A stretch of DNA of 64,000 bases from Yunchengibacter salinarum (GTDB lineage Bacteria > Pseudomonadota > Alphaproteobacteria > Sphingomonadales > Kordiimonadaceae), in assembly GCF_037658235.1 (NCBI RefSeq), contig NZ_JBBJLN010000006.1:1-64000 (forward strand). The letters are read 5' to 3'. Each line of letters begins with the position of its first letter. Position 1 is the first letter of the stretch. This document shows positions 18,201 through 25,152 of this stretch, piece after piece. Under the pieces are notes generated by a model. That model was not told the DNA's origin, searched no databases, and saw only the letters and a program-made list of their open reading frames with translations. Position numbers and translations under genes: made by a program.

Positions 18201-19588
18201 GCGTTGAAATCGCGGACCACCGTGTCCCCCTCCCCGTCAATAACGAAAAGATCGGCCCCGGCGCCGCCTTCCAGCGTGTCCGCCCCGGCGGACCCCAAAA
18301 GCGAATCATTCCCCGCGCCGCCGCGCAGCAGGTCATCCCCGCCTTCGAAATCCAGCAGGAATTCACCGCGATTACCGCCGCCGATCAGGTCGTCGCCCGC
18401 CGCGCCGTTCAGCGTGTCATTGGCGTCCCCGCCGAACAGGATATTGTCCCCCGCATCGCCGATAAGCCGATCCCTGCCGGGGCTGCCGGTCACATCCTCG
18501 AAGCCGGTGATGGTGGCGCTGTCATCATCGTCATTGGCCAGCCCCCGGCCCAGATTGACCACGCCGCCGCGCCGGTTTTCAAAGGACAGTTCGTCCCGCT
18601 CCCCCGCGCCGCCATCAAGGCGGTCATTGCCATTGGAAAAGAACACGCGGTCATCCCCGGCGCCCGCCTCGATCGTGTCATTGCCGGTGCCGCCGTCCAG
18701 CCGATCCCGGCCAGCGTCGCCCACCAGCCGATCATTGCCGGAGCCGCCCATCAGGCTGTCAAACCCCGTGTCGGGGCTGGGTTCCGCCGCCCCGGCGCGA
18801 TCCCCAGCGAACAGGGTGTCATCGCCCGCGCCGCCGAAAAGGCTATCCGCCTGCCCCCGGCCTTCCAGAAGATCATCACCGCTGGCGCCGTCAATCTCGT
18901 TGCGCCCGCCATCCCCGGCCAGGCTGTCACCACTGCTGCCGCCGAAGATATTCTCGATCGAGATCAGCACATCCCGGTCGCCGAAACCGTCATTGCTGGC
19001 GACCCCCGCGGCCAGATCGGCGACCACGCCTGCCCGGGCGCCGGAAAAGCTCACCGTGTCCCCGGTCAGGTCGCTGCCGCCGTCCAGGGTATCATCACCA
19101 CCGCCACCACTGAGCCGGTCATCGCCCGCGCCGCCCCGCAGCACATCATCGCCGAACATGCCCTGCAGCGTGTCGAAGCCGCCGCCCCCGGTCAGACTGT
19201 CGGAAAAATCGCTGCCGCGCAGGTCATCATTCTGGCGCGCGCCCTGCAACACCAGCGGTACAGGGCTGAAAAAACCGTTGATCGATTCAAACCCGGTGAC
19301 GGTGCTGACCGCGCCGCTTTCCCCGGTGATCGTGCCCGCCAGCAGGTCCAGCGTCACGGTGCCGTCGGCCACTTCCAGATCCAACCGGTCATCGCCCGCG
19401 CCGCCCGCCAGCGTATCGCCCAGCCCCAGCACGGTGATCACATCATCGCCGCCGCGGCCATCCACCACGGCGCCGTCGCCCGTCGCGTCGAGACTGTCGC
19501 GCCCGTCGGAACCGGTCATGGCGCTGGGCAGGGGGGCGTCGTCCGGGTCCGCAATGGCGGTGGCAAAGGCAGGGCGGGTCGGGGACAT
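15281..19588 (-). CDS. Very large RTX repeat protein with an embedded serralysin-like (M10) metalloprotease
   Basis: Predicted calcium-binding secreted protease of 1435 residues. It is dominated by RTX nonapeptides (GGxGxDxLx; dozens), from about residue 20 to 700 and again from about 1020 to 1390. Between them lies an M10 peptidase domain (about 742-967). It has the zinc site HELGHALGLQH (851-861), a Met-turn-like TLMTF (Met about 939) and the serralysin-type ending DIEALQQIFGAN plus GDDVYHF. A His/Asp-rich loop (about 889-901) interrupts it. There is no N-terminal signal peptide; the C-terminus (FLVGLTLNDLADAVITL) resembles type I secretion signals. LEGVD-SL motifs recur near 520 and 705. 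Start: ATG 19588 has GGAG 7 bases upstream, better than ATG 19594. No ABC/MFP secretion genes are adjacent, so they must be elsewhere. Confidence 0.88.
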   Translation of the reverse strand: MSPTRPAFATAIADPDDAPLPSAMTGSDGRDSLDATGDGAVVDGRGGDDVITVLGLGDTLAGGAGDDRLDLEVADGTVTLDLLAGTITGESGAVSTVTGFESINGFFSPVPLVLQGARQNDDLRGSDFSDSLTGGGGFDTLQGMFGDDVLRGGAGDDRLSGGGGDDTLDGGSDLTGDTVSFSGARAGVVADLAAGVASNDGFGDRDVLISIENIFGGSSGDSLAGDGGRNEIDGASGDDLLEGRGQADSLFGGAGDDTLFAGDRAGAAEPSPDTGFDSLMGGSGNDRLVGDAGRDRLDGGTGNDTIEAGAGDDRVFFSNGNDRLDGGAGERDELSFENRRGGVVNLGRGLANDDDDSATITGFEDVTGSPGRDRLIGDAGDNILFGGDANDTLNGAAGDDLIGGGNRGEFLLDFEGGDDLLRGGAGNDSLLGSAGADTLEGGAGADLFVIDGEGDTVVRDFNAGEGDGLLLVDDGLTWPGLSDVLQDSTQNGDDVIINTQTGGSVRLEGVDLDSLTADDFLLGNRGTIGFGDDPVPTPFSDRLWLSSQGGTADGLSGSDTLTGGGGADTLIGASGNDSLIGQGGADRLDGGVGDDTLKGGSGNDVLLGGAGADHLNGGSGVSRLTGGDGGDVFTLSAFGQATITDFDPAEDRLAAPASLRLFDRADILALARQDGDDTVFTFDDNTSLRLEGVDPASLDTGHVLKSNPQQSVVGGLQGSGRAESLINGLGFEMPADGSPLVLTYSFPDDPSLLPPGDFTNNLGFSPVTEEQKDAFRQTVADLEKLINVDFVEVEEAPGHVGLIRMAQSSAVGDRGSAGFAFFPSSGDLGVASDIWIDTRDWGDNTLPLVAHELGHALGLQHPREGGGAPEVLAPSTATDAEGAAIAPPPHDHDQDHEHDNDPASDEAGRNLLSRLEVLDVSGTVQAPDGIIQGAEFTLMTFQLGLNGVFSGGLPISPTGFQAIDIEALQQIFGANTSASAGDDVYHFTADQVVFEGLFDAGGNDTFTFGPDVGALNLDLAPGSAVDVGTSISDRSVELRQTLSLTEDTVIENVVAAGGNDTLTGNLAHNSLNGAGGDDRLSGLAGDDTLIGGDGADTLSGGDGTDLADFSDSGAVVVNLREGFTRLGAEGDVLEGIENLRGGQGHDRLVGDGADNRLEGQAGNDTLTGGAGSDTAFGGQGRDSFFAGPGDDAGDLFIGGTGIDTLFPGAGDDTVVGGDWADSNGNDRFDPGEALLDTPGAAFSFAGTGNDQVFGAAGADVLGGGAGSDSLFGGPGQDVLFGGRGGADADNGDRFEGGTGNDSIFAGAGADTLAGGAGADTLFGGSGVDRLAGGAGVDALFGGGGDDTLTGGAGADQFFFGGDHGRDRVTDFNADQDTLFLANAEAAFANREAVLAAASEDVQGGSDGVLIMTGADSSLFLVGLTLNDLADAVITL

Positions 19589-19716
19589 GGGCATACTCCG
19601 GGGTAAGAACGGATGGGCGGGAAACCCGCCGGGACCGTTTCGTCATGGTGTGACAGCCTGCGGCGGTTGTAAAGCGCGCCTGATCCGGTTGTGCATATAT
19701 GGTGCCGCCGCAAGGA

Positions 19717-20595
19717 TCAGGCAAATACCGCGACGGTCTGGTGGGCCGTGGCCATCAATACGCCGTCCCCGTCCCAGGCGGCCATGGTCTGGCCGGAATA
19801 GCCGTGGGCCGCCCAGTCCGCCCGGCTGTTCAGCAGCACCCAGCCAAGGGCACCCCGATCCGGCACATGGCGCAGATTGATCGACCAGGTCAGGCTGGAC
19901 AGTGGCGCAAAACCGTCAAGGCGGCTGAGAATGGCGGGGGGCAGCACGTCGCCCAGGGTCAGAAAGGCCACGGCGGGCGGCACCTCATCCAGCCGGGGGT
20001 CGTTGATCCGGGTCCACACATGAATATCCGTATCCGACCCGCCACCGCCCGGCAGATCGCCAGCCACCAGCCAGGCATCGAAATGGGCCAGAAAAGCGGG
20101 GCCGTCGCTGCGGGCAAGCTGCACACCCGACTCCAAAGGCTTCAGATGGCCCGGCAGGGGACGGGCCGGTGGCATGGTCAGGCCGCTGTCCCGCCCGGCG
20201 GCGAAAGTGAACAGAAGCCGCGTGGCCAGCGCGCCCTCGCTGAACACGTCCACGCCCGCAAAAGTCACCCGCCGCCCACGGCGCAGAATGGAAACCTGAA
20301 GCTCAAGCGCATGTCCCGCCGGGCCGATGAAGGCCACTTCCGCCGCGCGCAGGGGTGGAAGACAGGCCGGATCGGGCGGCGCCCCCGCCGGGCTGAAGGC
20401 GGGTATCAGGGTGCGCCGGGCGGCGGCCAGCGCCAGACCGGCCACCAGCCCCCCATACACCGTGCGCCCCTGCATCCAGCCGCCATCCACCGTCACATGG
20501 TAGCGGCCCGGCGTTTCGGGGTCCGCCTCCAGCTTTTCGAGCAGGTCGAACAGCGATGTGGTGCCAAAGGGTGGGGCAAGGGGGGATGATGACAT
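19717..20595 (-). CDS. Thioesterase-like (double hotdog) protein
   Basis: Predicted acyl-CoA thioesterase. The 292-residue protein has two hotdog-like halves: an N-terminal half with VDGGWMQGRTVYGGLVAGLALAA and a C-terminal half with SLTWSINLRHVP followed by WVLLNSRADWAAHGYSGQTMAAWDGDG. That tail is typical of the thioesterase-like (4HBT_3/TesB-like) superfamily. ATG 20595 has GGAG 5 bases upstream; an earlier in-frame ATG at 20634 adds an unlikely extension. It is on the same strand as the RTX gene, 128 bases upstream of it. Substrate unknown. Confidence 0.78.
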   Translation of the reverse strand: MSSSPLAPPFGTTSLFDLLEKLEADPETPGRYHVTVDGGWMQGRTVYGGLVAGLALAAARRTLIPAFSPAGAPPDPACLPPLRAAEVAFIGPAGHALELQVSILRRGRRVTFAGVDVFSEGALATRLLFTFAAGRDSGLTMPPARPLPGHLKPLESGVQLARSDGPAFLAHFDAWLVAGDLPGGGGSDTDIHVWTRINDPRLDEVPPAVAFLTLGDVLPPAILSRLDGFAPLSSLTWSINLRHVPDRGALGWVLLNSRADWAAHGYSGQTMAAWDGDGVLMATAHQTVAVFA

Positions 20596-20702
20596 GGAAG
20601 CTCCGGGCCAGGGACGGGCAAAAACCGAGCACACCCAGGCATGGCCGGGGTGCGGCAGGGTATCAGCTTAACCATGCTCCGGCGCGAATGCCAAGACGGC
20701 TG

Positions 20703-21002
20703 TTAAGTATCAAATGGGGTCAGAGGTGGCGCGGCGGGCGACACCGGTAATTCGCCCAGAACCGCCACCGCGCACCAGATATCATATTCCGCGCTGTCCA
20801 TGCCGTGGCCGTGCCATTCCAGGATGCGCACCGCCAGCCGGGCCGTTTCCGGCCCCGGTTCGCACCCGGCCCGCGCGATTCGCGCGCACACATCTGATCG
20901 GACAGCATCAAGGCCGGCCCCATCCCGCTCCTCATTTTGTAAAGCCGCCTTCTGCCCCTTGGGGGCTTCGGGATGCGGGCCAGTGCCGGTCTTGGTGTTC
21001 AC
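20703..21002 (-). CDS. Hypothetical small protein (99 residues)
   Basis: No family recognised. GTG 21000-21002 is chosen as start because AAGGAG lies 9 bases before it; an in-frame ATG at 21021-21023 overlaps that site. The N-terminal third is charged and probably disordered. The C-terminal part (DVCARIARAGCEPGPETARLAV, EWHGHGMDSAEYDIWCAVAVLGELP, read as two segments) could form a small helical domain with two or three cysteines. It sits 54 bases downstream of the PAS_5 gene on the same strand, so both may be one transcript. Confidence 0.5.
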   Translation of the reverse strand: MNTKTGTGPHPEAPKGQKAALQNEERDGAGLDAVRSDVCARIARAGCEPGPETARLAVRILEWHGHGMDSAEYDIWCAVAVLGELPVSPAAPPLTPFDT

Positions 21003-21056
21003 GGGGCGACGCTCCTTGATCATGGGCAGGCTGACCGGATCACCACCGGGTTGGGA

Positions 21057-21608
21057 TCACCAGTCCAGCGTGTCCGGGTCCAGGGTTTTGAAGAAACCAT
21101 CCACGGTCTCGCCGTCACTGCTCAGCGGCATGATCAGGCGGGTATAGTGCCAGCTTTTGCCGTCGATATTCACATAATTGCGGCGGGCCAGGCTGGGCGT
21201 TTTGTTGTGCGCCACATCAAGCGCCGATTTCACCACGATGGCGGCATCCACCGGTTCGAAGAAATCATCCGTGGTCTTGCCCTTCATTTCCCCGCCGTGA
21301 CGTTGGCACACCTCGGTTCCCGCCAGCCTGACGATCAACCGGTCACGCTCCCGGTCCAGCGTGAGAAGCATCACATAGGGCAGTATTCTGGGCGGAATGT
21401 CGCGCATGTTGAACGCGGCGGGGATGCGCCCCTGTGCCTGTGTGCGCCGAAACCAAAGGTCGATCAGGCTGTGAAGTGCCGGGGATGCGTTATCCAGCGG
21501 CAATTCTTCCTGCGGTATCCCGGAAAGCTGCAAATGAGCATCCTGAAATGACAAGGACGCTTCGCCCCCGCCGCCCTTGCCGGACCCGGATTGACCGGAC
21601 AATCTCAT
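21057..21608 (-). CDS. PAS_5 domain protein
   Basis: A 183-residue protein dominated by a PAS-like sensory fold of the alphaproteobacterial PAS_5 type: LIDLWFRRTQAQGRIPAAFNMRDIPP, IVRLAGTEVCQRHGGEMKGKT and a final RLIMPLSSDGETVDGFFKTL. There is no output domain, so it may act through partner proteins. An AGGAG site precedes ATG 21606-21608 by 9 bases. It is downstream of and co-oriented with a PAS-GGDEF gene, which makes a signalling pair plausible but unproven. Confidence 0.75.
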   Translation of the reverse strand: MRLSGQSGSGKGGGGEASLSFQDAHLQLSGIPQEELPLDNASPALHSLIDLWFRRTQAQGRIPAAFNMRDIPPRILPYVMLLTLDRERDRLIVRLAGTEVCQRHGGEMKGKTTDDFFEPVDAAIVVKSALDVAHNKTPSLARRNYVNIDGKSWHYTRLIMPLSSDGETVDGFFKTLDPDTLDW

Positions 21609-21667
21609 GATGATGGTCTCCTGTGTTCTGCTTACGGGGCAGTTTACGTACGGGGGAAAGAGACGGA

Positions 21668-22681
21668 TCAGCCGCGATCCGTGCGCCGGGAGATGCGTTC
21701 GGATGCGGGCGGCGGCGGCGCCGTGGCATCCGCCAGAATCACCCGATCACGCCCGTCGTTCTTGGCACTGTAGAGAGCCCGGTCGGCCCGGCGCAGTAGC
21801 GCATCCAGATCCGCTTCAGGCGTGGGCAGAACCGCCGCGCCCAGCGAAATGGTCACGCGCACGTCCCTGCCATCCACCGAAACGGAAGAATCCGCCACGT
21901 CCATACGAACCTGATCGGCAAACCGGCGCGCGGTATCCCGATCGGCGCCGGGCAACAGAATGGCGAATTCCTCCCCGCCCACGCGGGCGAGCATGGCGGC
22001 ATCCACCGCCGGGTGCACACCATCCGATCTGCCGCCGTTCCACGCCCGCACACGGGCCTGAGCCAGAGTCACCAGATGAATGAGCACCATATCCCCCGCC
22101 GCGTGACCATGCTGGTCATTCACCACCTTGAAATGGTCGATATCGAACAGGATCACAGCCATGTCTTTCACATCCGTGCGGCCTGCTTCCGCCACATGGT
22201 CGGCGAAGGCGCGGCGGTTATACGCCCCGGTCAGCGGATCGGTGAGTGACAGCCGTTCCAGTTCGTGTTCGCGCGCCTTTTCCCGGCTGATGTCCTGCAC
22301 CACCATCTGGGTATAGGGCACCCCCTGCCACACAAGGCGCGCCACCGTCAGATGCACGTCGCGCGCCGGGACATCTTTCCCCCCAGGTATCAGGCGGCAG
22401 TTCACTTCGGGGTGCTGGTCCGGCTCCTCCATGGCGGCCGACAGGGCACGGGTCAGCAGCCCCCGGTCCCCGGCTTCCATGAAAGGCCGCAGATCCTCTT
22501 GAAGCAGGCGGGATTCCGGCGCATTGAACAGCCGCTCCGCCTCCCGGTTGGTGAACACGATCCGCCAGCCGTCCAGCAACAGAAACCCCACGGGCAGCAT
22601 ATTGACCACGCGCGCCAAAGGATCGTCCCCATCCAGTGCGGGGACCATTGATGACGACTCGAAAGGTGACCGTTTCTTCAA
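21668..22681 (-). CDS. PAS-GGDEF diguanylate cyclase
   Basis: Predicted cyclic-di-GMP synthase. The 337-residue protein has a PAS-like N-terminal sensor (about 25-140), a short coiled linker, and a GGDEF domain from SLTDPLTGAYNRRAF with metal-binding FDIDHFKVVND and the active-site loop RVGGEEF (about 250). GGEEF is a catalytically competent variant. The RxxD product-inhibition site normally found just before the loop is absent, and about 20 extra residues are inserted ahead of it. No membrane segment is seen, so it is cytoplasmic. The start is one of two adjacent TTG codons (22684, 22681); GGAG is 7 bases before the second. It is divergent from modA. Confidence 0.85.
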   Translation of the reverse strand: MKKRSPFESSSMVPALDGDDPLARVVNMLPVGFLLLDGWRIVFTNREAERLFNAPESRLLQEDLRPFMEAGDRGLLTRALSAAMEEPDQHPEVNCRLIPGGKDVPARDVHLTVARLVWQGVPYTQMVVQDISREKAREHELERLSLTDPLTGAYNRRAFADHVAEAGRTDVKDMAVILFDIDHFKVVNDQHGHAAGDMVLIHLVTLAQARVRAWNGGRSDGVHPAVDAAMLARVGGEEFAILLPGADRDTARRFADQVRMDVADSSVSVDGRDVRVTISLGAAVLPTPEADLDALLRRADRALYSAKNDGRDRVILADATAPPPPASERISRRTDRG

Positions 22682-22766
22682 CAATACACTCCGGGCTGGT
22701 TGCAGGGTCAGTATTTCTTATATGGTCGAGAAATGGTACGCGACCAGCGCGCAAAAGGATGACAAT

Positions 22767-23663
22767 GTGCCTCACCCGCCCGAACATGATCGCGCGCCCC
22801 GTGGCGGTAGCGCGGGCCTGAAACGGCTGGTCGCCGGCGCCCTGCTGCTTGCCGCGACCGCACTGCCCGGTGCCGGCTTCCCCGCTCTCCCCGCGCGGGC
22901 GGGACAGGACTGCCCGCCCCTGACACTGTTCGCCGCCGCCAGCCTGTCCGACGTGCTGCCCGCCCTTCTGGCCACGGAACCAAAGTGCGGCGGGCGGACT
23001 ATCAGAACATCGTTCGGGCCGAGCGCCACGCTGGCCCGGCAGATCACCAACGGGGCCCCTGCCCATGCCTTTCTGAGCGCCCATCCGCGCTGGGTGACAC
23101 AGTTGCGGCAGGGGGGCATCCTGTCGCAAGGCCAGCCGCTGGCCACGGGGCGGCTCGTTCTGGCCGCGCCGCGACATGCCCGCCTGCCGGGCGATAGTCA
23201 GGGCGGGCCACAGGAAGGGGCGATTCCCCTGCCGCGCACGCTGGCGGCGCTGGAGCCCATATTGCGGGGCCGCCCGCTGGCCATGGCCAATCCGGCGACG
23301 GCGCCCGCTGGCGCTTATGGCCGCCGATATCTGAAGGCGATCGGGGCGTGGGATGCGCTACAGGGGCGGCTCGCCTATGGTGCCAGTGTCCGTCAGGCGT
23401 TGCGGCTGGTGGCGCGGGGCGGGCTGACCGGGCTGGTCTATGAAACCGATGCGGCGGCAAGCCCCGATGTGCGGATTCTCGGCCCGATCCCCGCCGGGCT
23501 GAGCGGCACGGTGCGCTATCAGGGCGGCCTGGTCGCCAGCGGCACCCCGGCGGCGCGGCAGCGCGCGGCGGCATTACTGGACTGGCTGAGAGACGGCAGG
23601 GCCGGGGAGATATGGCGGTCCTTTGACTTTCACCCCGCAAAGCTACCAGATGCCCCAGAATGA
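22767..23663 (+). CDS. modA: Molybdate ABC transporter substrate-binding protein (orphan)
   Basis: Periplasmic binding protein of ModA type, capturing molybdate or tungstate. The 298-residue precursor has a signal peptide (basic LKRLVAGALLLAATALP to an ALPARA-like cleavage region), then LTLFAAASLSDVLPALL and FGPSATLARQI. Later come ANPATAPAGAYGRRYL and GLVYETDA, all characteristic of the family. The start is GTG 22767 with AAGGA 7 bases upstream; an ATG at 22722 is the alternative. No modB or modC follows, so it must work with a distant transporter. The first direct repeat of the downstream regulatory region overlaps its stop codon. Confidence 0.85.
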   Translation: MPHPPEHDRAPRGGSAGLKRLVAGALLLAATALPGAGFPALPARAGQDCPPLTLFAAASLSDVLPALLATEPKCGGRTIRTSFGPSATLARQITNGAPAHAFLSAHPRWVTQLRQGGILSQGQPLATGRLVLAAPRHARLPGDSQGGPQEGAIPLPRTLAALEPILRGRPLAMANPATAPAGAYGRRYLKAIGAWDALQGRLAYGASVRQALRLVARGGLTGLVYETDAAASPDVRILGPIPAGLSGTVRYQGGLVASGTPAARQRAAALLDWLRDGRAGEIWRSFDFHPAKLPDAPE

Positions 23664-23713
23664 GACAAGGGCACGCACTCCAGAATGAAACAATTATGCT
23701 TCATTATGAGACA
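23659..23713 (+). promoter_or_regulatory. Triple ATGARACA repeat, candidate enhancer-protein sites
   Basis: Three direct copies, AATGAGACA (23659-23667), AATGAAACA (23684-23692) and ATGAGACA (23706-23713), lie 62-118 bases upstream of a sigma-54-type promoter. An inverted pair AATGAA/TTCATT overlaps the last two. That is the right distance for upstream sites of a sigma-54 activator. Confidence 0.5.
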
Positions 23714-23774
23714 TAGTGACCCCGAAACAGGCAGGCGGAAGCGGAAGAACATGCGTTTTTCGCGCTTCTCGCAC

Positions 23775-23791
23775 TTGGCACACGCTATGCA
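23775..23791 (+). promoter_or_regulatory. Sigma-54-type (-24/-12) promoter
   Basis: TTGGCACACGCTATGCA has the required GG-N10-GC spacing: GG at 23777-23778 and GC at 23789-23790, with TGGCAC at -24. The -12 half reads ATGCA instead of the best TTGCA. Predicted start about 23802. Confidence 0.6.
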
Positions 23792-23801
23792 ATAGTCAGG
23801 T

Positions 23802-23931
23802 CGAACCGTTCTTGAGCTGCCACTTGGAACCGGTTCTGTTGCCAAAGATGCGTCTCTGCCTCCTGCTGCCACAAGACGCTGACGCATCCTTTATCCGGGG
23901 CCGACAAGCTGCCACTTGTCGGCCCTTTCCT
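23802..23931 (+). ncRNA. Predicted sigma-54-dependent three-hairpin small RNA
   Basis: No protein frame fits this stretch between modA and the MBL gene. From the predicted start the sequence folds into three successive stem-loops. SL1 is GAACCG/CGGTTC (23803-23808, 23831-23836), extended inward with one bulge. SL2 is GATGCGTC/GACGCATC (23847-23854, 23881-23888). SL3 is an 11-bp terminator stem with T-rich tail. The loops carry CTGCCAC (SL1), CTGCCTCC and CTGCCAC (SL2), and CTGCCA (SL3). The SL2 loop also exposes CCTCCT, an anti-Shine-Dalgarno sequence seen in some alphaproteobacterial regulatory RNAs. An alternative inner SL2 stem GCGTCT/AGACGC is possible. A leader of the MBL gene is the alternative reading. 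Confidence 0.6.
23898..23931 (+). terminator. Intrinsic terminator of the predicted small RNA
   Basis: Perfect 11-bp stem GGGCCGACAAG/CTTGTCGGCCC with a 6-base loop CTGCCA, followed by TTTCCTTTG. It is about 120 bases ahead of the MBL gene and unlikely to serve modA, whose stop is over 230 bases upstream. Confidence 0.8.
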
Positions 23932-24053
23932 TTGTGCGCTACTCCATGGTCCACTCAGGATCACCCCTTTAACCCGCGATCCGGGGCGCTACAGTACTGA
24001 TTGGCGCATAACGGGCCAAACAGCCACCACCTCAGGCACAGGACCGATCCGTC

Positions 24054-25019
24054 ATGAACCAGCCGCCCGGCACCACGGACCAGCAAACCCCCGCTTTCGG
24101 CACGGAAGACGCGCCGGTCTATGGCACACCCACGCCGGTGTCCGACCGGGTGCGCCGGGTGCTTTGCCCCAATCCGGGGCCGTTCACCTATACCGGCACG
24201 GGCACTTTTCTGGTGGATGGCGGCGCCTCGGCAGACGGCACACGGCGCGGCGATGTGGCGGTGATCGACCCCGGCCCGCGCAACAAACCCCATCTGGACG
24301 CCCTGATCGCCGCGATCGGGGCGCAAAAGGTGTCGGCCATCCTCGTCACCCACACCCATCTGGATCATTCGCCCCTCGCCCGCCCACTGGCCGAGGCCAC
24401 CGGGGCGCCCATACATGCGTTCGGCCCCCACGGCGCGGGGCAGGAAGAGACGGCGCTCACCGGGGAGAGCGTGGAGGAAGGCGCCGACAAGGCATTCGCG
24501 CCCGACCATGCCATGGCCGACGGGGAAACGGTTTCCGGCACGGGATGGACGCTGACCGCCCTGCACACGCCGGGGCATACCAGCAACCACCTTTGTTTCC
24601 TTTTGACGGAGGAAAATCTCGTCTTCACCGGCGACCATGTGATGGGGTGGGCCACCACCGTGATCGTGCCGCCGGACGGTGACATGACCGCCTATATGGC
24701 CAGCCTGCGTCGGCTGCGCGCCCTGGCGCCGGACAAGCTGGTGCCCACCCACGGCCCCGCCATCGACCGGCCCGACCGCTTCCTGAACGCCATTCTGGGC
24801 CATCGCCGCCAGCGGGAACGCCAGATATTGCACCATCTGGAAGCGGGCAAAAGCCGCATCGCGGACATGGTGGCGGCCATGTACACCCATGTGGACCCGG
24901 CCCTGCACCCGGCCGCCGCACGCTCGGTTCTGGCCCATCTTGTGGCTCTGGTGAAGGCGGGGCGCGTGGTCGCAGACCCGGCCCCCACCCTTGACGCCCA
25001 TTACCGCCCCGCCGCATAA
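24054..25019 (+). CDS. MBL-fold metallo-hydrolase
   Basis: Metallo-beta-lactamase-fold hydrolase of the LACTB2/glyoxalase II-like branch. The 321-residue protein has the zinc motif THTHLDHS (HxHxDH, about residue 102), a distal histidine in LHTPGHTSNHLCF (about 175), the bridging aspartate in FTGDHVMGW (about 196) and a final histidine in PTHGPAI (about 237). A winged-helix-like C-terminal tail (HPAAARSVLAHLVALVKAGRV) is typical of LACTB2-like enzymes, some of which act on RNA. Substrate cannot be assigned. It lies just downstream of the predicted small RNA. Confidence 0.85.
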   Translation: MNQPPGTTDQQTPAFGTEDAPVYGTPTPVSDRVRRVLCPNPGPFTYTGTGTFLVDGGASADGTRRGDVAVIDPGPRNKPHLDALIAAIGAQKVSAILVTHTHLDHSPLARPLAEATGAPIHAFGPHGAGQEETALTGESVEEGADKAFAPDHAMADGETVSGTGWTLTALHTPGHTSNHLCFLLTEENLVFTGDHVMGWATTVIVPPDGDMTAYMASLRRLRALAPDKLVPTHGPAIDRPDRFLNAILGHRRQRERQILHHLEAGKSRIADMVAAMYTHVDPALHPAAARSVLAHLVALVKAGRVVADPAPTLDAHYRPAA

Positions 25020-25152
25020 GTGCCCTGAAGGGGGTGACATTTTTCGCCATACCCCCATATAAGGCCCAGCCGCGCCACAGGCCGGTTACGCCGCATGTCA
25101 GTGAAGGGGGCCGCGCGCGCCAGACGCACCGGCCCGACCAAGGAGCCCGGCC

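Noticed and set aside
17192..19880. Long plus-strand open frames (804 and 558 codons) opposite the RTX gene
   Set aside because: They are antisense to a well-supported RTX coding sequence whose GC-rich repetitive codons keep other frames open. They have no domain signal and no ribosome binding site of note.
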